Origin: Methylomonas sp.
GTDB lineage: Bacteria; Pseudomonadota; Gammaproteobacteria; Methylococcales; Methylomonadaceae
NCBI GenBank assembly: GCA_026988195.1
Contig: JALSLS010000356.1
Location: 1-10,679, forward strand
Direction: 5' to 3'
Length of the DNA: 10,679 bases
Shown in pieces: positions 1 through 6,052 of the stretch (position 1 is the stretch's first letter; each line of letters starts with the position of its first letter). The translations under genes were made by a program, and so were the position numbers. A model generated the notes under the pieces. The model worked only from the letters and a program-made list of their open reading frames with translations, did not search any database and was not told the origin of the DNA.

Positions 1-982
1 GCTCTGGAATATAGTTTATTTTTCCATTCGAAAAGGATGTATTACCGTGTTTAGCTGCATCGACAGAAATGAGTGTTAGGGTATCATTTTCAGGGTCAAC
101 ATCATTAGCCAGCACGGCTATTTCAATTGCCTCATTAGAGCGGGTAAGGGCATAATCTTCTATGGCATTGGGTGGTAAGTTAATTGACTCTACTATTTCT
201 CTACTTTCAAACCAGGCAGCAATTTGAGGGCCAGAAACACTAACAGCTTTAGTTGCATGCGCCCCATCACTATGATTTATAGGTTTTCCACATTTCAAGC
301 CATGGCATGTTGTTATTTCAGGGTTGGAAAAGACTTGTATCCGTCGCGCATTATAGGCACTGGTATAAGCCATGGTAGTCACAAAATCATTTTGCTCTCC
401 ATGCCCACGGCCCCATTTATATAAGCCCCCGGTACTGCCTTGTTTAGCTGAGTGCCCAAGGCCTAGGTTATGCCCTAATTCATGGGCAAAAGAAGAGATA
501 CAACGGTCAGCAACGACATTAAACCCATAATTTTTATGTCCAGGATAGATAGTATTATTATATCCACCTACAACATAACCAACACCACAGTAAGGGCCGG
601 TAGGGGTAATCATGGTGACTAAATCAGCACCATATTTAGCGCGTAATTCACGAGCTTTTTGATTGTTTTTTAAAGCGTTTAAAGTAGCGCCATCCGTTTT
701 AGGGTTTGGAATGTTAATTACTTCAATTTTTACCACACGAAAGCGTATGTTGGCATGGCTATTTTCTAATGCCTTATTGGCATAGTGTTCCATACTGGCA
801 ACACGGGTGATAATATCTGTATTTAAAACACTTTTTGGTGGATGTAAAACTAATAAATCAATGGTATGTATTTCAGCGAAACTTATACCGCTAAATAGGC
901 TGCTTATAATAAATGCTGTTGCCGCAAACAGTTGTGATTTCTTGTTCATTATATTTGTATATGAGTGAGTTAATGTTTTCAT
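1..982 (-). CDS. Secreted metzincin zinc metalloprotease, partial at C-terminus
   Basis: This is a secreted zinc endopeptidase, partial because it runs off the left edge (327 codons visible). The metzincin motif HELGHNLGLGH lies at residues 167-177, giving three zinc-binding histidines and the catalytic Glu168. A Met-turn (TTMAY, Met204) follows. The region before the motif, with an IDLLVLHPP strand and a YGADLVTMI segment leading to a CGVGYV cysteine, resembles peptidyl-Asp metalloendopeptidase-like reprolysins. A signal peptide ends near Ala36 (SGISFA). After about residue 250 a cadherin/Ig-like domain begins (IAVLANDVDPENDTLTL). I chose the ATG at 982 because GAAGG stands six bases upstream and the ATG overlaps the stop of the preceding gene as ATGA. 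An in-frame ATG at 949 (MNKKSQ) gives a more compact signal peptide but has no ribosome site. The substrate is unknown. The protease class is secure; the exact family is inferred. Confidence 0.88.
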   Translation of the reverse strand, partial: MKTLTHSYTNIMNKKSQLFAATAFIISSLFSGISFAEIHTIDLLVLHPPKSVLNTDIITRVASMEHYANKALENSHANIRFRVVKIEVINIPNPKTDGATLNALKNNQKARELRAKYGADLVTMITPTGPYCGVGYVVGGYNNTIYPGHKNYGFNVVADRCISSFAHELGHNLGLGHSAKQGSTGGLYKWGRGHGEQNDFVTTMAYTSAYNARRIQVFSNPEITTCHGLKCGKPINHSDGAHATKAVSVSGPQIAAWFESREIVESINLPPNAIEDYALTRSNEAIEIAVLANDVDPENDTLTLISVDAAKHGNTSFSNGKINYIPE

Positions 983-1605
983 GAGATGCCTTCGGGTGGT
1001 GTGACCTGACCATCATCATGTTTTCTGAAAAAATCTAAAGACTGGTCATTTATGACTGTGCCAGCTCCTGTTTTATTATCAATTTCTATTTGAAAAACTT
1101 TTTCGCCTGTTGCGACCATGACTAAGGTTAATTCTGGTCCTTTGGTTACTGTGAATGATGAGAAAGCTTGTCCGTTTTCAATAGAGCCTGTTGAAACTTG
1201 AACTTGCCCCCCAAATTGAGAATGATTTTTTTCTACCGTTCCAATGTAACTTTGATTTTCTTGAGGAATATAAAGAGTAATTTTTTCACCCTTTTGCAAT
1301 TGGTCGAAAGCATTGCTTTGAGTTTTAATATGAGCCACTTGAACTTCATCGGGTAAGCTCTGAATTGGGTGAGTATTCTCACCTACTGTTTGCCATTGCC
1401 TGTTAGCTATAATATTTGTTATTTTTTTAGGTGTAAACTGAGAGCCATTAGTTGCTTTAACAATATTTACAGGGGAGGGCGCTAAACTGGCGCTATGTTG
1501 TTTATATAACAAGCCTCCCATAATGCTAATTCCGAGTATGGAGCTTACTATTAGATTAATTTTCATAATGAATAACTGTGCTGTGTTTATCTTTGAATTA
1601 AGCAT
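979..1605 (-). CDS. Secreted or membrane-anchored protein, possible detached protease pro-domain
   Basis: This 208-residue protein is encoded directly upstream of the metalloprotease and shares a 4-base ATGA overlap with it, so the two are probably translationally coupled. A hydrophobic segment (residues 14-33, MKINLIVSSILGISIMGGLL) is a signal peptide or membrane anchor. The second ATG, at 1566, would put this segment at the very N-terminus (195 residues); neither start has a clear ribosome site. Residues 90-195 are beta-rich. Their order (a hydrophobic strand ITLYIP, an YIGTVEKN strand, a GQVQVSTGSI strand, a glycine-bounded strand ending in VFQIEID, then TGAGTVIND) resembles N-terminal pro-regions of secreted reprolysin-like proteases. 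I infer a separately encoded pro-domain, inhibitor or folding helper for the neighbour. There is no catalytic motif, and an unrelated secreted protein remains possible. Confidence 0.7.
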   Translation of the reverse strand: MLNSKINTAQLFIMKINLIVSSILGISIMGGLLYKQHSASLAPSPVNIVKATNGSQFTPKKITNIIANRQWQTVGENTHPIQSLPDEVQVAHIKTQSNAFDQLQKGEKITLYIPQENQSYIGTVEKNHSQFGGQVQVSTGSIENGQAFSSFTVTKGPELTLVMVATGEKVFQIEIDNKTGAGTVINDQSLDFFRKHDDGQVTPPEGIS

Positions 1606-1906
1606 AGAAGCAAAACCATTCTTATTTTTTGCTAACCGTCACATTTTAAAATATTTTTAGATTTAAATAATTAATATACCTACTTGCTCACAATAATACC
1701 AATGTGGGTAAAGTTATGAAAGGGTGCTGAATACATATTATATTCGTTAGATGTTTTGGTATTAAATTGATAGATAACAGTTAACTATGGTTTTTAATCA
1801 ACTCTGTTTACCATAAGTTTTATATTGTTTTTCCAGAAAACTAGACAAAATAGAACTTAGGTCTACGCTTAGTAGTAATCACTTCTAAGATTAATATAGT
1901 TATTCA
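1606..1906. other. AT-rich divergent intergenic spacer
   Basis: About 300 bases separate the minus-strand protease pair from the plus-strand operon. I see no gene here. Apart from the minus-strand promoter candidate, no convincing -35/-10 pair for the plus-strand operon and no strong inverted repeat were found. The operon's promoter must nevertheless lie here or be read through from elsewhere. Confidence 0.6.
1673..1702 (-). promoter_or_regulatory. Candidate sigma-70 promoter for the protease pair
   Basis: Read on the minus strand, TTGGTA (1702-1697) and TATATT (1678-1673) are separated by 18 bases. This gives four and five matches to the sigma-70 -35 and -10 consensus. It would place a transcript start about 60 bases before the first ATG of the upstream gene. 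The surrounding DNA is very AT-rich, so chance matches are expected. Confidence 0.35.
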
Positions 1907-2611
1907 ATGTTTATTAACGATGATAAGCCTCTTCCTGATTTTGTAGATTCTAACGATAAATTTATTGTTGAAGAACAGTTGTGGGTGACTGAAAACCCTT
2001 CAAATGATTATTTATATCAACAAATTGTTTATAAAATATTAAGAAAACCTACAAAGTTAATATTTCATATACAAAGAATTTATTTTAGTTATCGTCTAGG
2101 CATGCACGAACAGCTCTATGCTGCGCTAATAGATATATTATGCGTACTGGATGGGAAAGGATTAGCCTTGAGCAATCGAATGGTTAAGGCAACTCAGTCT
2201 TTGCTAACGGAAGTAGAGATTAAGGCGTTAGAGACATACTTTAAAAATCAAAATAATATTTTATTTTTGAATAATAAGTATTGTGTCTGCACAACGGGAG
2301 TTATTGACGGCCATACATTACTTATAGAGAAAAAGAGCTCTGTCACTGATGGGTATGATCCATTAAGTTTAGCCAGAGATTATATAGAATATAGTCAGCT
2401 TGACTCTGCACTAAAAACACTTGAAGAAGCTATATTAGAAACACCTGAAAGACAAGACCTGCAGTTTGAATTGTTAGAAATATTGAAACAAACAAATGAT
2501 ATTCAAGCTTTTAAAAAAATACGAAATAAGTTAGCAGAAAAACAATGGGACGAGTCAATTGAATGGCAGCAATTAGCAGATTACTTTGCAAGGAAAAGCA
2601 ATGAAAAATAA
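1907..2611 (+). CDS. FimV-like TPR protein, first gene of GTPase operon
   Basis: This 234-residue, probably cytoplasmic protein has no signal peptide or membrane span. It appears to have an alpha-helical N-terminal region (about residues 35-115) and a TPR-like C-terminal region from residue 151. The stretch DPLSLARDYIEYSQLDSALK, followed by ETPERQDLQFELLEI and a W-containing end, resembles the tetratricopeptide region of FimV. In Pseudomonas and Vibrio, FimV/HubP organises the cell pole, type IV pili and chemotaxis-like signalling. It lacks the LysM domain, the transmembrane segment and the acidic region of full FimV, so it is FimV-like only in its TPR part. The start is the first ATG in frame and has no clear Shine-Dalgarno sequence. 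Its 3' end overlaps the next gene by 11 bases. A scaffold role for the products encoded downstream is inferred. Confidence 0.72.
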   Translation: MFINDDKPLPDFVDSNDKFIVEEQLWVTENPSNDYLYQQIVYKILRKPTKLIFHIQRIYFSYRLGMHEQLYAALIDILCVLDGKGLALSNRMVKATQSLLTEVEIKALETYFKNQNNILFLNNKYCVCTTGVIDGHTLLIEKKSSVTDGYDPLSLARDYIEYSQLDSALKTLEEAILETPERQDLQFELLEILKQTNDIQAFKKIRNKLAEKQWDESIEWQQLADYFARKSNEK

Positions 2612-3809
2612 AAACCAGACTTCGTTAAAAGTTGCGCTTTATGGAATGGATCAACGTAGCTATAAAATGATGTCTTTATATCTTAAAGGCCCTTGTAAAG
2701 GACTTGCTACTGTAGTTAATGAGACTGAGGCAGAGATTGACTTGCTTGATGCTGACCATATCAAAGCCAGAGAGTTGCTCGATCAGCTACAAAGTAAAAC
2801 CCCTACAAGGCCTATTATTATCCTTTCATTAGAGGAGATCCGATTAGAAGGAACTATATACGTAAAAAAGCCAGTTAAAATGAATGACATTATAGCTGCA
2901 TTAAAGTTAGCTAAGGAAAGCCTTGGAGCTAGATCAAAAAAAAATAAAGTAACACCAATAAAGGTAGTTTCAGAAGCATTAGATCCTGCACCTGTGAAGA
3001 AAACTATAGAAGAGGTTGCTGAAAGAAAACAAGCTGCAACTAAACATATAGACAATGAAGAAAAAAACAAGGTTTCAAAGCACCGCACCGCAAGAGATTT
3101 AACAGAAAGCAACTTTTCAGCCTATATAGGTAATATTGAGGGTGTTGATTTTTCAGATTCTGAACAGGTTTTAAAGGCATCATATAACCCTAAAAGTTAT
3201 TTCTTAGGCTATGTTCAATCAGCCCTTAAAGCTTGTAAGGCAAATAATAGGGTTTTAAAGTTAAACTCTAGCTGGAAACCATTAATCATATTTCCAAACA
3301 CTCATGAAGTTTGGCTAGATGCTGAGGATAAGCAATTAAGAGCATTTGCTGGGTTAGCCATTAAAAATAATGGGGCAAAAAGCATGTCATTAAGCCCAAT
3401 TGACCAAGATGTATCTAGTTTAAATAACAAAATGGAAGGATTTTATGATATTGATCATTTTCTTTGGAAGTTAGCTGTTTGGACATCTAAAGGCAGGTAC
3501 CCAGATAACTTAGATATTAATAAACCTGTTTATCTAGTACAGTGGCCTAACTTTACTCGGTTAGTTGTAACGCCACACGCTATGAGAATAGCTGCATTAT
3601 TAATTGAGGAGCCTAGAACGGCAATGAATATTGCAAAAGTTTTAAGCATTAAACCACAGTATGTTTTTGTGTTTATTAGTGCTGCAAATGTACTAGGTCT
3701 TGTAGGGCAAGCACGCCGCCAAGTGGATGAATTAATAGCAGCCCCAGAAGTGAAACCAAGCAAAACTAAAGGTTTGTTAAGTCGAATACTGAGTCGATTA
3801 CGTGGATAG
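2601..3809 (+). CDS. Pseudo-receiver protein with conserved C-terminal domain
   Basis: I choose ATG 2601 (402 residues) over the in-frame ATG at 2586 because AAGGA lies six bases before it. Residues 8-108 look like a CheY-type receiver fold: a beta-1 strand VALYGMD, a LLDAD segment near residue 50, a PIIIL strand at 71-75 and the loop YVKKPV at 87-92 that recalls the conserved Lys-Pro of receivers. The paired acidic residues normally following beta-1 are missing, so phosphorylation is doubtful. A charged Lys/Glu-rich linker (about 110-165) leads to a C-terminal domain of about 230 residues with WKLAVWTSKGR, VYLVQWPNFTRL and a helical, winged-helix-like end (TPHAMRIAALLIEEP to AANVLGLV), ending in a basic GLLSRILSRLRG tail. 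I do not recognise a named family for it. Position in the operon suggests an adaptor or effector for the GTPase encoded next. Confidence 0.72.
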   Translation: MKNKNQTSLKVALYGMDQRSYKMMSLYLKGPCKGLATVVNETEAEIDLLDADHIKARELLDQLQSKTPTRPIIILSLEEIRLEGTIYVKKPVKMNDIIAALKLAKESLGARSKKNKVTPIKVVSEALDPAPVKKTIEEVAERKQAATKHIDNEEKNKVSKHRTARDLTESNFSAYIGNIEGVDFSDSEQVLKASYNPKSYFLGYVQSALKACKANNRVLKLNSSWKPLIIFPNTHEVWLDAEDKQLRAFAGLAIKNNGAKSMSLSPIDQDVSSLNNKMEGFYDIDHFLWKLAVWTSKGRYPDNLDINKPVYLVQWPNFTRLVVTPHAMRIAALLIEEPRTAMNIAKVLSIKPQYVFVFISAANVLGLVGQARRQVDELIAAPEVKPSKTKGLLSRILSRLRG

Positions 3810-3824
3810 GGAATTTAAAACAAT

Positions 3825-4364
3825 ATGAGTCAATATAAAATTATTTTTACAGGCCCTGTAGGTGCAGGTAAAACAACAGCGATCGATTCAATCAGTGATG
3901 TGCCTCCCATTAAAACTGATTCAACAGCAACTGATATGACTAAAAACAGGAAAAAAGCAACAACTGTTGCTATGGACTATGGGATTATGAATTTGGATGA
4001 TGGTGAAAAAATTCATTTATATGGGACTCCAGGCCAAGAACGTTTTGATTTTATGTGGGATATTTTAACGGTCGGTGGTATTGGGTTGATTTTGTTATTA
4101 GACAATTCAAGAGCTGATCCCTTTCAGGATATGAAATTTTTTCTTGATTCATTTAGTGGATTTATTTCAGAGACCAGCGTTGCAATAGGGGTCACCCAAA
4201 TGGATTTGAGTAGTAAACCGAGTATTAATGATTATCATAAAAAATTACAAGAGCTTAACTTAAAACCTGCTGTGTTTTCGGTTGATGCAAGGGTTAAGAA
4301 TGATGTTTCTTTATTGGTTCAAGCGCTTCTTTTTTCGCTTGACCCAGGTTTGGAGGATGAATAA
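3825..4364 (+). CDS. Small Ras-like GTPase (COG2229/MglA-related type)
   Basis: This is a 179-residue cytoplasmic GTPase. The P-loop is GPVGAGKT (residues 10-17). Thr46/Thr47 lie in the likely switch I. The G3 region is GTPGQERF (67-74), where the usual aspartate of DxxG is Gly67 but Gln71 is kept. The G4 motif is TQMD (124-127) in place of NKxD. A hydrophobic IGLILLLDNS strand (86-95) matches the Ras fold. Such altered motifs occur in prokaryotic predicted GTPases of the COG2229 group and recall MglA, which also departs from the canonical G3 aspartate. The gene starts 15 bases after its predecessor, with AGGGA about ten bases upstream of the ATG, and the next gene follows after three bases. 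Roadblock-type regulators encoded next support a GTPase switch. A link to cell polarity or motility is inference. Confidence 0.87.
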   Translation: MSQYKIIFTGPVGAGKTTAIDSISDVPPIKTDSTATDMTKNRKKATTVAMDYGIMNLDDGEKIHLYGTPGQERFDFMWDILTVGGIGLILLLDNSRADPFQDMKFFLDSFSGFISETSVAIGVTQMDLSSKPSINDYHKKLQELNLKPAVFSVDARVKNDVSLLVQALLFSLDPGLEDE

Positions 4365-4367
4365 GGT

Positions 4368-5003
4368 ATGAGTAAGTATGTTTTAGTTGATAACTTGTTT
4401 CTTTATCCAACACCTGTGGGGGCTTATTATGCAGCCGCAGCACCTGATGAAGAAAAGTCTAGAAAATTTATTAAACAACTTTTACAAGAAAAGCAATCAC
4501 CCCCTTTAAATATTGAAAATTTGATGAGGTTAATGGCTGAAGGTAATGAAAATAAAGCATTAGAGTTACTGAGTCACTGTCAAAAATTGGGCTGGGTTCA
4601 AGGTGTCGAAAATCAGGTTCAATCGCCAAAAGGGTCTTTGGAACAGCTTTTACCCGAATTATTAAAAGATATTTCTGAAACAGAAAAGGTTTTGTTGGCT
4701 GATGATCAAGGGTTTTACTTGGCGTGTACAGGTTTTCCTCATGAAGTTGCTGAGGAGTTATCGGCATTGAGTGCCGAGATTGCTTCTGTACATAAACGAC
4801 GTTCTGGTTTGTTGATGAATAACTTAGGTATTGGTAGTCATGCTTGGGCAATTGTTGATGCCTTTGGAAGTAGCCAAGTAGGTTTTTGGCCAATATTTAT
4901 TGGTGATAATCGCTTTGTTATTGCAATTGCTGGGATTCCTCACTTTAATCAAACAAAGTTTGTAGAGCTTATTTGGGCGTTAAGTATTCGATATGCCAAA
5001 TAA
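4368..5003 (+). CDS. Winged-helix-like plus Roadblock/LC7 domain protein
   Basis: This 211-residue soluble protein starts three bases after the GTPase stop, with GGAGG inside the end of the GTPase gene. Residues 1-80 are helical, with a pattern (PLNIENLMRLMAEGNENKAL, then LGWVQGVE) that suggests a winged-helix-like unit. Residues 88-205 fit a Roadblock/LC7 fold: an initial helix (SLEQLLPELLKDI), a strand pair around KVLLADDQGFYLACTG, a long central helix (EELSALSAEIASVHKRR), strands AWAIVDAF and FVIAIAG, and a final helix. Roadblock proteins such as MglB bind Ras-like GTPases and can act as activating proteins, so the GTPase encoded immediately upstream is the likely partner. The N-terminal extension is absent from minimal MglB-like proteins. 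It may link the switch to another protein or, less likely, to DNA. Confidence 0.75.
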   Translation: MSKYVLVDNLFLYPTPVGAYYAAAAPDEEKSRKFIKQLLQEKQSPPLNIENLMRLMAEGNENKALELLSHCQKLGWVQGVENQVQSPKGSLEQLLPELLKDISETEKVLLADDQGFYLACTGFPHEVAEELSALSAEIASVHKRRSGLLMNNLGIGSHAWAIVDAFGSSQVGFWPIFIGDNRFVIAIAGIPHFNQTKFVELIWALSIRYAK

Positions 5004-5172
5004 CTACTTAGAAATCGGGAAGTTGTTTCATGTACGTTCCTTAGGCAACCGACAACAGAAATTCTGCCCAATCTGGGTAGGTTATTTAATACCAGTTACC
5101 TTATTATCATTTAATGATTATATACATAAAAAAGAAATTACATATTTACAAAATATAAGGAGTTTATTATGA
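4993..5172 (+). CDS. Possible small ORF bridging the two roadblock genes
   Basis: A 59-codon frame opens at an ATG overlapping the end of the upstream gene by 11 bases. It ends in a TGA that overlaps the ATG of the next roadblock gene as ATGA, so it fills the only large gap in the operon. The product would begin MPNNYLEIGKLFHV and contain a short hydrophobic stretch (WVGYLIPVTLLSF). There is no Shine-Dalgarno sequence before it, I recognise no homologue, and the following gene has its own strong AAGGAG. In DNA this AT-rich an open frame of this length can occur by chance, so the call is tentative. Confidence 0.22.
   Translation: MPNNYLEIGKLFHVRSLGNRQQKFCPIWVGYLIPVTLLSFNDYIHKKEITYLQNIRSLL
5060..5076 (+). 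promoter_or_regulatory. Small hairpin in the operon's internal gap
   Basis: The short inverted repeat CTGCCCA-ATC-TGGGTAG has seven pairs, one of them G-U, in a locally GC-richer patch. It could mark an RNA processing or attenuation point. No T-run follows, so a classical terminator is unlikely. Confidence 0.25.
5096..5124 (+). promoter_or_regulatory. Weak internal promoter candidate
   Basis: TTACCT and TATATA stand 17 bases apart, about 45 bases before the ATG of the minimal roadblock gene. The match is poor at -35 (three of six) and moderate at -10 (four of six). Together with the 165-base gap, it could give separate transcription of the last three genes. The AT-rich context makes chance matches common. 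Confidence 0.2.
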
Positions 5173-5531
5173 GAGCAGATATGCTTACATCAGTTTTAAC
5201 CGAGCTAAATGGTACTTCGGCTGATATTGAAGCCTCAGGTGTTATCTCAACAGATGGTTTAATGATGGCGTCGGTATTACCCGCAGGTTTAGATGAAGAT
5301 CGAGTGGGCGCAATGAGTGCTGCTATGCTCTCATTAGGCGATAGAACAGCCCAAGAACTGAATAGAGGAGGCTTAGAGCAAGTGCTTATTAAAGGTGATA
5401 ATGGTTATGTTTTAATGACTTATGCGGGAGATGAGGCTGTCTTGACCGTAATGGCAAAACCAAATGCTAAATTAGGTCTTATTTTTCTGGATGTTAAACG
5501 GGCTGCTGAAAGTATTACCGAATTACTTTAA
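5169..5531 (+). CDS. Minimal Roadblock/LC7 (MglB-like) protein
   Basis: This 120-residue protein is essentially one Roadblock/LC7 domain. An opening helix (MLTSVLTELNG) is followed by the ADIEASGVISTDGLMMASVLP strand-turn-strand unit, a central helix DEDRVGAMSAAMLSLGDRT, the EQVLIKGDNGYVLMTYAG hairpin, the strand AVLTVMA and a closing helix. This is the classical layout of MglB-type regulators of Ras-like GTPases, which form homodimers and bind or activate the GTPase. A strong AAGGAG lies seven bases before the ATG, so translation does not depend on the genes before it. As a second roadblock protein it could pair with the longer one or act on the GTPase by itself. The PAS gene starts 31 bases after the stop. 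Confidence 0.88.
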   Translation: MRADMLTSVLTELNGTSADIEASGVISTDGLMMASVLPAGLDEDRVGAMSAAMLSLGDRTAQELNRGGLEQVLIKGDNGYVLMTYAGDEAVLTVMAKPNAKLGLIFLDVKRAAESITELL

Positions 5532-5562
5532 ATATATACATAACTGCAAACAGGAGTTTTTT

Positions 5563-6039
5563 ATGATTAGTGATATGAAACCCGAAGATATTGTGGGTGA
5601 GTATAAAGAGGTTACGCTCGATTTGTATAAATCAATTTCCAGAAAGGTTTTATATACAAAAATTGAGACCCCTTATCCTGATGGTAAGCTCATTGTTTCA
5701 ACAACAACTCCCGATGGCGTTATCACACATGTGAACCAATCGTTTATTGATATGTCAGGATTTGTAGAAGAAGAATTGATTGGAGCTCCGCATTCTATTC
5801 TTCGTCACCCCGATATGCCGCCCGCTGCTTTTAAAGACTTGTGGGATACGGTAAATAAAGGTGAAAAATGGCAGGGGTTTGTCAAAAATTTACGCAAAGA
5901 TGGTGGCTATTACTGGGTAAAAGCAACTGTTATTCCTAATATTAGAGAGGGTAAACTTGTTGCCTATACTTCGGTCAGAAGAAAGCCTTCTAGAGCCAAA
6001 GTAGAGGAATGTATTAAGCTTTATCCAACCTTGTTTTAA
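5563..6039 (+). CDS. Stand-alone Aer-type PAS sensor, probable FAD binding
   Basis: I place the start at 5563 (158 residues), where CAGGAG precedes the ATG; an in-frame ATG at 5491 lies inside the previous gene and has no ribosome site. Residues 40-142 form one PAS domain closely resembling the sensor domain of the energy-taxis receptor Aer: VNQSFIDMSGF, LRHPDMPPAAF (80-90), a glycine-tryptophan turn GEKWQGFVKN (100-109), DGGYYWVKATV and YTSVRRKP (135-142). The Aer residues linked to FAD binding (Arg, His and Asp of RHPD) are present as Arg81, His82 and Asp84, with Trp103 also kept. There is no transmembrane, HAMP, methyl-accepting or kinase region, so the protein must signal by interaction. 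A role as the redox or energy input of the GTPase operon is inferred from position. Confidence 0.87.
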   Translation: MISDMKPEDIVGEYKEVTLDLYKSISRKVLYTKIETPYPDGKLIVSTTTPDGVITHVNQSFIDMSGFVEEELIGAPHSILRHPDMPPAAFKDLWDTVNKGEKWQGFVKNLRKDGGYYWVKATVIPNIREGKLVAYTSVRRKPSRAKVEECIKLYPTLF

Positions 6040-6052
6040 GACGGAGATTACA

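Noticed and set aside
224..424. Plus-strand frame of 66 codons inside the protease gene
   Set aside because: It is antisense to the metzincin coding frame, which has clear catalytic motifs; no independent evidence supports it.
2586..2600. Upstream ATG adding five residues to the pseudo-receiver gene
   Set aside because: The ATG at 2601 has AAGGA at good spacing; the one at 2586 has no ribosome site.
2783..3112. Minus-strand frame of 109 codons with hydrophobic stretches
   Set aside because: It is antisense to the receiver domain and linker; the hydrophobic runs are complements of lysine- and glutamate-rich codons.
4471..4893. Minus-strand frame of 140 codons under the winged-helix plus roadblock gene
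   Set aside because: It is antisense to a well-supported gene and its translation shows no domain-like pattern.
5055..5085. AAATTCTGCCCAAT recurs at about 10195-10208 with a similar TTATTT downstream
   Set aside because: A 14-base match is borderline by chance in a window of this size, and the flanks diverge, so I do not claim a repeat family.
5491..5562. N-terminal extension of the PAS gene overlapping the roadblock gene
   Set aside because: The extension lies in the out-of-frame end of the roadblock gene and the spacer, while CAGGAG directly precedes the ATG at 5563.
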